Position numbers and translations under genes: made by a program. A stretch of DNA of 64,000 bases from Arthrobacter sp. U41 (GTDB lineage Bacteria; Actinomycetota; Actinomycetes; Actinomycetales; Micrococcaceae), in assembly GCF_001750145.1 (NCBI RefSeq), contig NZ_CP015732.1, positions 62,001 through 126,000 of the forward strand, given 5' to 3'. Below are positions 17,839 through 26,046 of this stretch, one piece after another; positions within the stretch are counted from its first letter, which is position 1, and every line of letters begins with the position of its first letter. The notes beneath the pieces were generated by a model. That model saw only the letters and a program-made list of their open reading frames with translations, had not been told where the DNA came from and searched no databases.

Positions 17839-18351
17839 TCAGTAGCGCCGGGGGGCCTGCGGGTTGGCGGCCAGTTCGGCCTCCACCTCGGCGTGGAACT
17901 TCTTCTCCACGAAAAAGGACAGGAACGGCACCACGCCGCCGAGCGCCAGGATGATCATCTTCGCGAACGGCCAGCGCATCAGCGACCAGAGGCGGAAGTT
18001 GGACATGAGGTACACCACGTACATCCAGCCGTGCACGATCAGGACCGCGACGGAAAGGTTCACGCCGCCGATGACCCCCGGCGGCTCGGCGTCGGCGAAG
18101 CCGAGGCCGAACGGTTCACCGGTGACGGCGTTGGTCCCGCCGGCGAAGAGGTACTGGCCGAAGGCGTACCGGGCGACCAGTTCGGCGCAGAGCAGGAGCA
18201 GCATGGCGCCGGTCATGTACGCAAGCACCTTGTAGAACTTCAACGCCGAACGGATCTGGGCCTCGGTTCCGCCAAAGCGCCGCTTCTTACCGCCTGCGCT
18301 TCCGGTTGCGTTGGACTGCTGCGGCTGGACGGCAGGCTGGGGCTCGATCAT
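17839..18351 (-). CDS. DUF3817 membrane protein
   Basis: A 170-residue protein with a disordered N-terminus and three predicted membrane helices (around ALKFYKVLAYMTGAMLLLL, NLSVAVLIVHGWMYVVYLM and MIILALGGVVPFLSFFVEKK). It matches the DUF3817 family of small actinobacterial and bacillal membrane proteins, function unknown. The ATG at 18351 overlaps the SURF1 stop codon (ATGA), showing translational coupling; the frame extends 56 codons upstream into SURF1 but that part looks like shadow. Position beside SURF1 suggests a link to the respiratory membrane, which is inference. Confidence 0.85.
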   Translation of the reverse strand: MIEPQPAVQPQQSNATGSAGGKKRRFGGTEAQIRSALKFYKVLAYMTGAMLLLLCAELVARYAFGQYLFAGGTNAVTGEPFGLGFADAEPPGVIGGVNLSVAVLIVHGWMYVVYLMSNFRLWSLMRWPFAKMIILALGGVVPFLSFFVEKKFHAEVEAELAANPQAPRRY

Positions 18352-19211
18352 GATTGCACTTTCGGTTCGGAGGGGTGCGGTTCTTTGGGGCCAGGTTCCG
18401 GGACGTGCTGCGCCGCGGCTTCCTGCTCCTCGTCGAGGGCGTCCTCGAGCCCGCGGCGGTAGTCGTCCTTGACCAGGCGCCACCAGATGAACAGGGCGAA
18501 GCCGGCGAACACGACCCATTCCGCGGCGTAGAAGAGGTTCAGCCAGTTGACCTTCGCGGCGGGTGGCTGGGGCCCGACGTCCAGCGGCTTAATCGCGCCG
18601 CCGGACGCGGCGGCACTGACATCGCTGCCGCCGGCAAGCTCGGAGCTCGCGGCAACAAAGCCGGGGTAGCTGCTGATTTCCCAGACATTGATGAGTTCCG
18701 CCACGGAGACGGCGCTGGCCCGTCCGGGACCGGCGTCGGTGTCGGTCAGCGGGGCTTCGGACGGCAGCAGCCGCCCGGTCAGTTCAATGATGCCCGACGG
18801 CGGGGCGGCGGCGTCCGCGGGGTCCGCGACCCAGCCGCGGGCGACGGGGATCCACGTCTGCGGTGAGGCGCCCGCTCCGGTGAGGACCGGGGCGTCGTTG
18901 ACGGCCAGGGCCGAGATAATCCAGTAGCCGGTGGCGCCGTCGTTCAGGCGGCCCGGGACCAGGACCTGCTTCTGCGGATCGTAGCTGCCGGTGGCGGTCA
19001 CGATCTGGTCGGCCACCGTCCCCGGGAAGAAGTTCCCGGGTTGGAGCACCGTGGTGAGCGGTTTGGGCTCCTCGGTCGTGGTGGCGACCGTCACCTCGGG
19101 CTGGCTCGAGCGGCCGAACTGCCACTGGCTGAGCAGGACAAACACCCCGGAAACGACGATCGCGAACACCAGTCCGGCGATCCAGCGGGGTTTGAGGGCA
19201 GTTTTCAGCAC
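18348..19211 (-). CDS. SURF1-family cytochrome oxidase assembly protein
   Basis: SURF1/Shy1 proteins assist assembly of haem-copper cytochrome c oxidase, probably at the haem a insertion step. The 287-residue sequence shows the expected topology: a transmembrane helix at about 10-28, a large external domain and a second helix at about 226-248 (LFYAAEWVVFAGFALFIWW). Family features such as SQWQFGR after the first helix, LVPGRLNDGATGYWIIS and IPVARGWV are present. The C-terminal cytoplasmic tail is acidic. It is translationally coupled to the DUF3817 gene. Confidence 0.9.
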   Translation of the reverse strand: MLKTALKPRWIAGLVFAIVVSGVFVLLSQWQFGRSSQPEVTVATTTEEPKPLTTVLQPGNFFPGTVADQIVTATGSYDPQKQVLVPGRLNDGATGYWIISALAVNDAPVLTGAGASPQTWIPVARGWVADPADAAAPPSGIIELTGRLLPSEAPLTDTDAGPGRASAVSVAELINVWEISSYPGFVAASSELAGGSDVSAAASGGAIKPLDVGPQPPAAKVNWLNLFYAAEWVVFAGFALFIWWRLVKDDYRRGLEDALDEEQEAAAQHVPEPGPKEPHPSEPKVQS

Positions 19212-19273
19212 TCCTTAACCGTACTTCGTCGGCGCGTAGAACAACGAAACGGAGTGTGGGCCGAAGGCCTGCC

Positions 19274-19762
19274 CTAGTGGTCGAAGAAGACCAGGCTGGA
19301 GTTGATGAGTTCCGCGATCACTTCGGCGTCGTAGGCACGGCGGAGCGATTCGCGGAACGATTCCTTCGACAATGACCGGGCGAGGGTGGCCAGGACTTCG
19401 AGGTGCTCGGAGAAGGAGCTGGCCGGGGTCGCGATCAGGAGGACCACCGTGGCGGGCCCGTCGGCGGCGCCGAAGTCCAGCGCCCTGCCGTACTTCGTGA
19501 TACCGACGGCGATCGAGGTCCGGGAGACGAATTCACTGCGCGCGTGGGGCAGGCCGATGCCGCCCGGCAGGCCGGTGGCCAGCTGGTGTTCCCGGGCGTT
19601 GACGTGCCTGAGGAAACCCTCAAGATCCGAAATGCGTCCGGCGGCATGCATCCGTTCCGCCAACTGGGTGGCGGCGTCGAACTTGTCGGTGGCGTCCATC
19701 TCGAGGATCACCATGTCGGGGGTGGTGAGCTCGGCGTCATACCGGTCCAGTGGTTCCGCCAA
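19274..19762 (-). CDS. PTS EIIA, fructose/nitrogen type (PtsN-like), orphan
   Basis: A 162-residue single-domain EIIA of the mannitol/fructose class. The phosphorylatable histidine is His73 in GIGLPHARSEF. No EIIB or EIIC is encoded nearby, so it either serves a transporter elsewhere or acts in regulation. A TTG at 19762 is taken as start because AAGGGA lies 6-7 bases before it and the family begins here; the frame is open upstream but that sequence is the 3' region of glpD read out of context. It follows glpD on the same strand, 71 bases away, so may belong to the same transcript. Confidence 0.85.
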   Translation of the reverse strand: MAEPLDRYDAELTTPDMVILEMDATDKFDAATQLAERMHAAGRISDLEGFLRHVNAREHQLATGLPGGIGLPHARSEFVSRTSIAVGITKYGRALDFGAADGPATVVLLIATPASSFSEHLEVLATLARSLSKESFRESLRRAYDAEVIAELINSSLVFFDH

Positions 19763-19832
19763 GAGTTTTCCCTTCGAAGTGGCGTCGGTCCGCCGGCAGG
19801 CTCGGGTCGAGGCTGCCGGCGGACGCTGCCGG

Positions 19833-21584
19833 TCAACGCAGCGGAACGATGTCCTCGACGCCCAGTCGTGCTGCGTCAGCGGATTCGTCGTCCGGCTGCT
19901 CCTGGCTAAGCCGTTCGGCGTCGACCCTGGCCAGGTAGTGCTTGATTTCGCCCTCGCGCTGCGCATCGCTCCAGCCGAGGACCTCTCCCATCAGTTTAGC
20001 GACTACCGGTGCGGCGGACACACCGCGGTCCCAGGCCTCGATGGAGATCCGGGTCCGTCGGGTCAGCACGTCCTGCACATGGCGGGCGCCCTCGTGGGTG
20101 GCGGCATACACGGCTTCGGCGGCAAGGTAGTCGTCCGCGCCGGGCAGCGGTTCGCCAAGTTCCGGGTTCTCCGTGATCAGAGCCAGCACCTCAGGGGCCA
20201 TCGAACCGTAACGGTTCAGCAGGTGCTCGACCCGCGCCACGTGGACCCCGGTCTCCTCGGCCATCCGGTTCCGTTTGTTCCACGCGGCCTTGAATCCGCT
20301 GGCGCCCAGCAGCGGGATGGATTCCGTGCAGCTGGGCGGAACGCGTTCGTCCATGCTGCGGGTCGCCTCATCGACGGCGTCCTTGGCCATCACCCGGTAT
20401 GTGGTCCATTTGCCGCCGGCCACCACAACGAGCCCGGGGACCGGGTGGGCCACGACGTGTTCGCGGGAAAGTTTGGCGGTGGAGTCGTTCTCCCCCGCCA
20501 GCAGCGGGCGGAGCCCGGCGTAGACCCCTTCGACGTCTTCCCGGGTGAGCGGGCGCTTCAGGACCTTGTTCACATGCTCGAGGATGTAGTCGATGTCCTT
20601 GCTCGACGCTGCCGGGTGGGCCTTGTCGAGGTGCCAGTCGGTGTCGGTGGTGCCGATGATCCAGTGCCGGCCCCAGGGGATGACGAAAAGGACGGATTTC
20701 TCGGTCCGCAGGATCAGCCCCACGGTCGACTGGAAGCGGTCCCGCGGCACGACGAGGTGGATGCCCTTGGAGGCGCGGACCTTCAGCTGGCCCCGGTCGG
20801 TGACCATCGCCTGGGTTTCGTCGGTCCAGACCCCGGTGGCGTTGATGACCTGTTTGGCCCTGATGTTGAAGCTGGAACCATCCTCGTGGTTAACGACTTT
20901 GGCGCCCACCACACGTTCGCCCTCGCGCAGGAAGTCGACCACGGACATCTGGTTCACCGCGTGGGCCCCGTAGTAGGCCGCTGTGCGCACCAGGTTGGCG
21001 CAGTACTTGGCATCGTCGACCTGGCCGTCGTAGTAGCGGATGGATCCGACGAAGGCGTCGTCCTTGAGGCTCGGCGCGGCCCGCAGCGTCCCGCGGCGGC
21101 TCAGGTGCTTGTGGAACGGCACGCCCCGGCGCTGCCCGGTGGAAATGGACATGGCGTCGTAGAGGGCGATGCCGGCGCCCACGTAGGGCCGTTCGAAGAA
21201 GGGTTTGGTGAGCGGATACAGGAAGGGAACCGGCCGGGCCAGGTGCGGGGCGAGCGCTGAGAGGATCAGCCCGCGCTCATGCAGCGCCTCCTTGACCAGG
21301 GCAAAGTCGAGCATTTCCAGGTAGCGGAGGCCGCCGTGGATGAGCTTCGAGGAGCGGGAGGAGGTGCCAGCGGCCCAGTCGTTCGCCTCGACGATGCCGA
21401 CGCTCAGGCCGCGCGTGATGGCATCCAGGGCGGCGCCGGTGCCCACGATTCCTCCGCCGACAATCAGGATGTCAAGTTCCTTGCCGGGGCCGGTGGTGCC
21501 CCGGAGTGCCGCCAGTGACGCTTCGCGCTCCGCAGGCCCCAGGGCACCTCCGGCCCTGGGAGAACCGCCGGGATAACTGTTCAT
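19833..21584 (-). CDS. glpD: glycerol-3-phosphate dehydrogenase (FAD)
   Basis: Membrane-associated flavoenzyme that oxidises glycerol-3-phosphate to dihydroxyacetone phosphate and passes electrons to quinone. The 583-residue protein has the FAD-binding DILIVGGGIVGTG (residues 38-50), the GlpD signature SKLIHGGLRYLE, and the C-terminal helical domain. The ATG at 21584 follows GGAGGCGTGAC. An inverted repeat at 21612-21628 upstream may be an operator. glpF and glpK are not in the window. Confidence 0.96.
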   Translation of the reverse strand: MNSYPGGSPRAGGALGPAEREASLAALRGTTGPGKELDILIVGGGIVGTGAALDAITRGLSVGIVEANDWAAGTSSRSSKLIHGGLRYLEMLDFALVKEALHERGLILSALAPHLARPVPFLYPLTKPFFERPYVGAGIALYDAMSISTGQRRGVPFHKHLSRRGTLRAAPSLKDDAFVGSIRYYDGQVDDAKYCANLVRTAAYYGAHAVNQMSVVDFLREGERVVGAKVVNHEDGSSFNIRAKQVINATGVWTDETQAMVTDRGQLKVRASKGIHLVVPRDRFQSTVGLILRTEKSVLFVIPWGRHWIIGTTDTDWHLDKAHPAASSKDIDYILEHVNKVLKRPLTREDVEGVYAGLRPLLAGENDSTAKLSREHVVAHPVPGLVVVAGGKWTTYRVMAKDAVDEATRSMDERVPPSCTESIPLLGASGFKAAWNKRNRMAEETGVHVARVEHLLNRYGSMAPEVLALITENPELGEPLPGADDYLAAEAVYAATHEGARHVQDVLTRRTRISIEAWDRGVSAAPVVAKLMGEVLGWSDAQREGEIKHYLARVDAERLSQEQPDDESADAARLGVEDIVPLR

Positions 21585-21611
21585 GTCACGCCTCCATCCG
21601 CATCAAAGCTC

Positions 21612-21628
21612 GTAGTGCACCACACTAC
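21612..21628. promoter_or_regulatory. inverted repeat upstream of glpD, candidate operator
   Basis: GTAGTG and CACTAC form a perfect 6-bp inverted repeat with a 5-bp spacer, 28-44 bases before the glpD start codon. Its size and place suit a GntR- or DeoR-type regulator binding site; the protein that binds is unknown. Confidence 0.4.
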
Positions 21629-21658
21629 TTCCAACTTCCCCGGATGGGCAGGGGGCGT

Positions 21659-22795
21659 TCAGTTGCCGGAATAGGGCGAAACGACGACGTCGACGCGCTG
21701 GAATTCCTTCAGGTCCGAATAGCCTGTGGTGGCCATGGAACGGCGCAGCGCACCGATCAGGTTTGACGTTCCGTTGGTGTGGTGGCCCGGCCCGAAGAGG
21801 ACCTCCTCGAGGGAACCGACGGTGCCGACGTTGACCCTGTCACCGCGGGGAAGTTCCAGGTGGTGCGCTTCCTGGCCCCAGTGCCAGCCCTTGCCCGGGG
21901 CTTCTTCGGCGCGGGCGAGGGCGCTGCCCAGCATGACGGCGTCGGCGCCCATGGCGATGGCCTTGACGATGTCGCCGGAGGATCCCATGCCGCCGTCGGC
22001 AATCACGTGGACGTAGCGTCCGCCGGACTCATCCATGTAGTCGCGGCGGGCAGCGGCGACGTCGGAGATGGCGGAGGCCATGGGCGAGTGGATGCCGAGC
22101 GCGCGGCGGGTGGTGCTGGTGGCGCCGCCGCCGAAGCCGACCAGCACGCCGGCGGCACCGGTGCGCATGAGGTGCAGGGCCGGGGTATAGCCGGCGGCCC
22201 CGCCGACGATCACAGGGACGTCGAGTTCGTAGATGAACTGCTTGAGGTTCAGCGGCTCGTGGTCCTTGGAGACATGCTCGGCCGAAACCGTGGTGCCCCG
22301 GATCACGAAGATGTCGACGCCGGCGGCCACGACGGTCTTGTAGTGCTCCTGGGTCCGCTGCGGGGTGAGGGAGCCGGCGACCGTGACACCCGCCGCGCGG
22401 ATCTCCGCGAGCCTGGTGGTGATCAGCTCCGGCTGGATCGGTGCCTGGTAGAGCTCCTGCATGCGCCGCGTGACGGCCGGGCTGTTGGTCTCGTCCTGCA
22501 GCGCGCCGATCTGGTCCAGCACGGACTGCGGGTCCTCATACCTGGTCCAGAGGCCCTCAAGGTCGAGCACGCCGAGGCCGCCGAGACGGCCCAGGGTGAT
22601 CACGGTTTCCGGCGACATGGCCGAATCCATGGGAGCCGCGATGACAGGCATGTCGAACTTGTAGGCGTCGATCTGCCAGGCGACCGACACATCCTTAGGG
22701 TCACGCGTACGTCGGTTGGGGACGATCGCAATGTCATCCAGGGAGTAGGCACGACGCCCACGCTTGCCACGGCCAATCTCAATCTCGTAAGTCAC
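21659..22795 (-). CDS. guaB3: GuaB3-family IMP dehydrogenase-related protein
   Basis: A 378-residue TIM-barrel protein of the IMPDH/GMPR superfamily without CBS domains, the actinobacterial GuaB3 type found beside true GuaB. The start MTYEIEIGRGKRGRRAYSLD and GVLVGFGGGA, the ADGGMGSSGDIVKAIAMGAD phosphate-binding segment are typical. Members of this group have been suggested to act in guanine nucleotide metabolism; whether this one oxidises IMP is not decided by sequence. It is a single gene, 43 bases downstream of nothing else on its strand and 74 bases ahead of glpD. Confidence 0.92.
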   Translation of the reverse strand: MTYEIEIGRGKRGRRAYSLDDIAIVPNRRTRDPKDVSVAWQIDAYKFDMPVIAAPMDSAMSPETVITLGRLGGLGVLDLEGLWTRYEDPQSVLDQIGALQDETNSPAVTRRMQELYQAPIQPELITTRLAEIRAAGVTVAGSLTPQRTQEHYKTVVAAGVDIFVIRGTTVSAEHVSKDHEPLNLKQFIYELDVPVIVGGAAGYTPALHLMRTGAAGVLVGFGGGATSTTRRALGIHSPMASAISDVAAARRDYMDESGGRYVHVIADGGMGSSGDIVKAIAMGADAVMLGSALARAEEAPGKGWHWGQEAHHLELPRGDRVNVGTVGSLEEVLFGPGHHTNGTSNLIGALRRSMATTGYSDLKEFQRVDVVVSPYSGN

Positions 22796-22978
22796 TGCTC
22801 TAGGTTATCCCAGCCGCGGCATCGGCCACGGACCCGGCGGGACCGTGGCCGGCGCCGGACTCGACGCGGAGGATCTGCTGGCCGGCCTTGGCCGGCGGCG
22901 CCAGGACGGCCTGGGCTGGCTCACCTCAGCGCCCACCTTCCCTAGACTGGACACAGACCCGTCGCCGGAAAGGCTGCT

Positions 22979-23014
22979 ATGACCACTCAAGACACGCTCT
23001 GCAGTCCGACATGA
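22979..23014 (+). CDS. 11-codon leader ORF coupled to the next gene
   Basis: A short open frame encoding MTTQDTLCSPT starts at ATG 22979, with GGAAAGG seven bases before it, and its stop TGA overlaps the ATG of the following membrane protein gene (ATGA). The downstream gene has no ribosome binding site of its own, so the leader may deliver ribosomes by re-initiation. Too short to judge by codon use; the arrangement itself is the evidence. Confidence 0.45.
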   Translation: MTTQDTLCSPT

Positions 23015-23658
23015 GCGTTCCAGCTTCTTCCCCCGCAGGCCAGCCCGCGCATCCTCTCGATTACTGGGCTTCCCCTGAGCTGGCACGGGTCAGCCCGCCC
23101 ACGGCGCCCTCCCGTTTGCGGCAGCTGGCTGATGCCCAGGGCACCCTGGCTGCGGCATGGGGCAGCGCCATCGGATCCGGGCCCCTCCTGCTCCTGACCG
23201 GAGGATTCGTCTCGGCCATGTCCGGCAACCCCGCCTGGGTGTTGATCCTCGGCGTGCCGGGCGTTGCTTTGACGGTGCTGGGCCTGGTCTCCTGGCAGCG
23301 GGTACGTGGCACACTGCCGAACACCAACAGGCTCCTCATCGTCCGTGGCCCGGGGTCGGCGCGCGGCGGCGCCATGATGGTGGCCGTGCTGGCCATCATT
23401 CCCGGCAGTCTTCTGGCCACCGCTTTCCCCGGGATCGCTTCGCGGGGAGCTGCGACGCTGGTTGCGGTGAGCGGCGCATATGTACTCTTTGTGGCTCTCC
23501 TGGCAGCCTTTATCCTCATCCCGTCGGTGGTCCTGGGACGGGCCCGGCGGTCCTTCCGGCGAAGGATCCAGACGGACCCCGGGCTCCGCACAGCGGTGGA
23601 AGGCGATCTGGCCATTTGGCGCGACCCGTACGGCAATGCGGGTTACGGCCCCCTGTAG
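23011..23658 (+). CDS. four-helix membrane protein of unknown function
   Basis: A 215-residue protein not assigned to a named family. A Pro/Ala-rich cytoplasmic-looking N-terminus is followed by four hydrophobic segments (about residues 49-70, 76-94, 118-138 and 147-172) and a basic C-terminus. The two-plus-two helix arrangement with a central polar loop is the same as in the two paralogous proteins at 25504 and 26043, with weak sequence resemblance, so it may be a distant relative. ATG 23011 overlaps the stop of an 11-codon leader. It opens the region that contains the WXG100 protein. Confidence 0.7.
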   Translation: MSVPASSPAGQPAHPLDYWASPELARVSPPTAPSRLRQLADAQGTLAAAWGSAIGSGPLLLLTGGFVSAMSGNPAWVLILGVPGVALTVLGLVSWQRVRGTLPNTNRLLIVRGPGSARGGAMMVAVLAIIPGSLLATAFPGIASRGAATLVAVSGAYVLFVALLAAFILIPSVVLGRARRSFRRRIQTDPGLRTAVEGDLAIWRDPYGNAGYGPL

Positions 23659-23684
23659 AGGGCCGCAGGCAGGAGTCCTCCGGG

Positions 23685-23843
23685 GTGACGGACATCCACC
23701 GGATCCTGCTCGCCCCGACCGCCGAGACCGGGGAATTCATCGCGGCGGTCTACAACTTTGACGAGACCCGGGTGCTGGACGTCGCGGCGTCGTGCGGTGC
23801 CCGCGGGCGCGCCGGTGGGAAGCAGTCCCCATCGCAGGGCTGA
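23685..23843 (+). CDS. possible 52-residue protein
   Basis: A GTG-started frame, MTDIHRILLAPTAETGEF at the N-terminus, with GGCAGGAG at suitable distance upstream. It matches no family I recognise. It could be a small gene, a remnant of a longer one, or a chance frame in GC-rich DNA between two real genes. It occupies most of the 254-base gap before the WXG100 gene. Confidence 0.25.
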   Translation: MTDIHRILLAPTAETGEFIAAVYNFDETRVLDVAASCGARGRAGGKQSPSQG

Positions 23844-23912
23844 CGGGGATGAACTAGTTTTGGGGTTGGAGTCCGGCGGAATAGTGCCCGGAGAATCTAT
23901 TGGGGGGAATCA

Positions 23913-24791
23913 ATGGCGCCAGGCTTTTACGGGGCGGACGTAGCGCAGCTCCGCGCACTGTCGAAATCGCTGGGGCAATCCGAAAATCGGCTCAAAACCG
24001 TTGAATCGAGCGTTAATTCCCTGGTGCAGTCCGCCGTGTGGAAGGGAACGGACGCTGATAAGTTCCGCGCCGAATGGACCAGTTCGCTGCGGCCGATGCT
24101 CAACAATGCCTCTGCCACCCTGCGACACTCGTCGCAGCTCCTGCTGGGCCAGGCCAGCGAGCAGGACCAGGCCAGCGGCTCGGGCAGCGCCGTACCGGCC
24201 TCCAGCGGAGCCGGGCAAGCGCCGGCCACGGAAGCCGCGGTCCGGAGCTGGGGGGACGCGTTCACCGACCCCAACTACACACACGCGCCGTCCGGAATTG
24301 AATGGCTGCTGGAACTGGGCGGCGGGGATGGCAGCGGATCCTCAACGCTCGCAAATGGCCTGAAGTTCGTGGCGGATAAGTTCAACTGGAACATTGACCT
24401 TGCGCAGGTAGAGGCCGGCACCAGCAAGTTCTTTGACTTCATGAAGGGCGCCAACCGGCTGCTTGGAGTGCTGGGCGGTGCAATAGGTGCCTTTGACGTC
24501 GCATCCGGCATCGCCGGCAAGGACCCATTCCGGATCGCCGACGGCGTCATCGGCGGCGGACTTTCCATCGCCGCAGTTCTCGCCACCGGCACCATAGTCG
24601 GAGCACCCGCAGGCGTTGTTCTTGGTGCTGCGGCCCTGGGCTGGGGTGTTCTGGGAATGATGTCCGGGAACGCGCCTGTCACCAAAAGGATCTGGGACTT
24701 TGGCGCCGGCGTCGTCGGCGGCGTGAAGGATCTCGCGAGTGGCGCGAAAGACGCCCTCGGGTGGGCCGGCGGTAAGCTCGGTTTCGGCTAG
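23913..24791 (+). CDS. WXG100-like protein with glycine-rich hydrophobic C-terminus
   Basis: A 292-residue protein. Residues 1-85 look like an ESX/WXG100 helical hairpin: predicted helices on each side of WKG at 43-45, with FRAEW after it. Residues 85-110 are a Ser/Ala/Gly linker. Residues 178-250 are hydrophobic and rich in Gly and Ala (LLGVLGGAIGAFDVASGIAG, GVIGGGLSIAAVLATGTIVG), resembling glycine-zipper or pore-forming segments; the tail is also Gly-rich. This is the build of a type VII secretion substrate that could be a membrane-active toxin. GGGGGGAA precedes the ATG. It heads an operon with an EspG-like protein and two membrane proteins. Toxin function is inference. Confidence 0.72.
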   Translation: MAPGFYGADVAQLRALSKSLGQSENRLKTVESSVNSLVQSAVWKGTDADKFRAEWTSSLRPMLNNASATLRHSSQLLLGQASEQDQASGSGSAVPASSGAGQAPATEAAVRSWGDAFTDPNYTHAPSGIEWLLELGGGDGSGSSTLANGLKFVADKFNWNIDLAQVEAGTSKFFDFMKGANRLLGVLGGAIGAFDVASGIAGKDPFRIADGVIGGGLSIAAVLATGTIVGAPAGVVLGAAALGWGVLGMMSGNAPVTKRIWDFGAGVVGGVKDLASGAKDALGWAGGKLGFG

Positions 24792-24838
24792 CGCCGGCCA
24801 CCACCACGATGCCAGCCACCGACTATCCTGAGGAACTG

Positions 24839-25507
24839 ATGCCCGATTCCATGACGCCGGCCGCGCCGGGCCTGCCCGAGGCCGCCTACCGGGTCACGAG
24901 CCACGAACTACTCGCCCTGCTGTCTTTCGACCGCAGCGCCGGAACGGCGCTGACCCGGCGCGTCCTTGGGTTGGCGGACCTGCCCGAGGACCACGACCTC
25001 GTCCGCGCGGGCATTGGCACCTTGAACATACGGGACGCAGTGGAGATCCGCGGGGAGCAGGTAACCCTGCTGGCCCAGGCACAAGTGCTTGCCCGCATCC
25101 TCGCCACATCTTCGCAATGGTTCGACATCACAAGGATTGGCCCTGATTCAGTGTCGCCGTCCTATGTCGTCGACTCCCCCGTGGGCCGCGCTGCAATCCT
25201 GCTGCGCCCGCTCAGCGAGTACGTCTGCATCCCCTTGCGCGATGACGTTGACCTGTTCGACTTCGTCGAGTCCACCGTGGACGAGGCTGCGGCGTCGATG
25301 GCCGGCGCGGCTGAAGGCATCGTCACGTCGCGCCGGTACCGGGGTACTGCCGACCCCGTCGTGGCGAACCTCAAGGCCCAAAAAAGTGGCTCGTTCCAGC
25401 TTGCGGCCGCACCCCTGGATGATCAGGGTCAACTCAGTGTGCGGGACCTCGCAACATCGGAACGTCCCGGTCGCGTGGTGCGGGAAACCCTGGCGGTTAC
25501 GCGATGA
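24839..25507 (+). CDS. EspG-like protein (putative type VII secretion chaperone)
   Basis: A 222-residue soluble protein. Its layout resembles ESX-associated EspG proteins: an early ELLALLSF helix, a LVRAG..VEIRGEQVTLLAQAQVLARILATS region ending in a FDI strand, then the alternating GRAAILLRPLSEYVCIPL strands. EspG proteins bind and keep soluble the helical-tip domains of secreted substrates. The resemblance is by pattern only. ATG 24839 is chosen over 24809 because GAGGAACTG lies directly before it. It follows the WXG100-like gene by 47 bases and overlaps the next gene (ATGA). Confidence 0.6.
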   Translation: MPDSMTPAAPGLPEAAYRVTSHELLALLSFDRSAGTALTRRVLGLADLPEDHDLVRAGIGTLNIRDAVEIRGEQVTLLAQAQVLARILATSSQWFDITRIGPDSVSPSYVVDSPVGRAAILLRPLSEYVCIPLRDDVDLFDFVESTVDEAAASMAGAAEGIVTSRRYRGTADPVVANLKAQKSGSFQLAAAPLDDQGQLSVRDLATSERPGRVVRETLAVTR

Positions 25508-26046
25508 CGGGACCGGCCGCGGCTCCGTCGATTGATTCCCCGGAACTCGCCCTCGGCTATGCGCACCGCCGCGCCCGGGTCTTCTTGTCCTGGTGGATGG
25601 GCATCGTCTTCGCGTTGCCGGGGGCTGCGCAGGCGCTCGCTGAGTCCGCGACTGGCCAAAGTCCGGAGAACGGCCTTGTTCTCTTGGGCCTCGGGTTGTT
25701 CATTTCCGGGGTCGGCTGGCTGGTGACCGTTGCCCCGCGCTTCACCCGCAAGCCGCCGAGGCCGGCATCGGATTTTGCCCGTACCGAACAGTCCATCCGG
25801 ATCGCCCCCGGCGTCGCCATCGGCTCAACGGCCGTGACACTGGCCATTGTGGTGGCATTCATGACCCTCATGCCCAGGGGAATGTCGCCGGAGGTCCTGC
25901 CCGTCCTGGCGATGCTGGCGGCCTGGCCGCTCGCGATCGGGGCAGGCCTGCTTTATTCGCGCCGCCTGCACGCGCAGCGGGAGCACCTGTTCAGGCGGTG
26001 GCTTGCGCGCACTGCCGCCGGTCCCGAGACGCCGGGCCCGGCATGA
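25504..26046 (+). CDS. four-helix membrane protein, paralogue A
   Basis: A 180-residue membrane protein with helices at about 27-46, 56-76, 104-122 and 129-150. No named family is recognised. It is clearly homologous to the next gene: both have GQ.PE.G.VL, GW..TV.PRFTRK.PRPA.D and Q.IRI.PG in register. It overlaps the EspG-like gene upstream and paralogue B downstream by ATGA junctions, so all are translated together. If the WXG100-like protein is a toxin, this is the place and shape of an immunity protein, as with the membrane immunity proteins of staphylococcal TspA; that is inference. Confidence 0.75.
   Translation: MTGPAAAPSIDSPELALGYAHRRARVFLSWWMGIVFALPGAAQALAESATGQSPENGLVLLGLGLFISGVGWLVTVAPRFTRKPPRPASDFARTEQSIRIAPGVAIGSTAVTLAIVVAFMTLMPRGMSPEVLPVLAMLAAWPLAIGAGLLYSRRLHAQREHLFRRWLARTAAGPETPGPA

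Noticed and set aside
16287..17954. 555-codon plus-strand frame opposite guaA
   Set aside because: Antisense shadow of a complete, conserved guaA.
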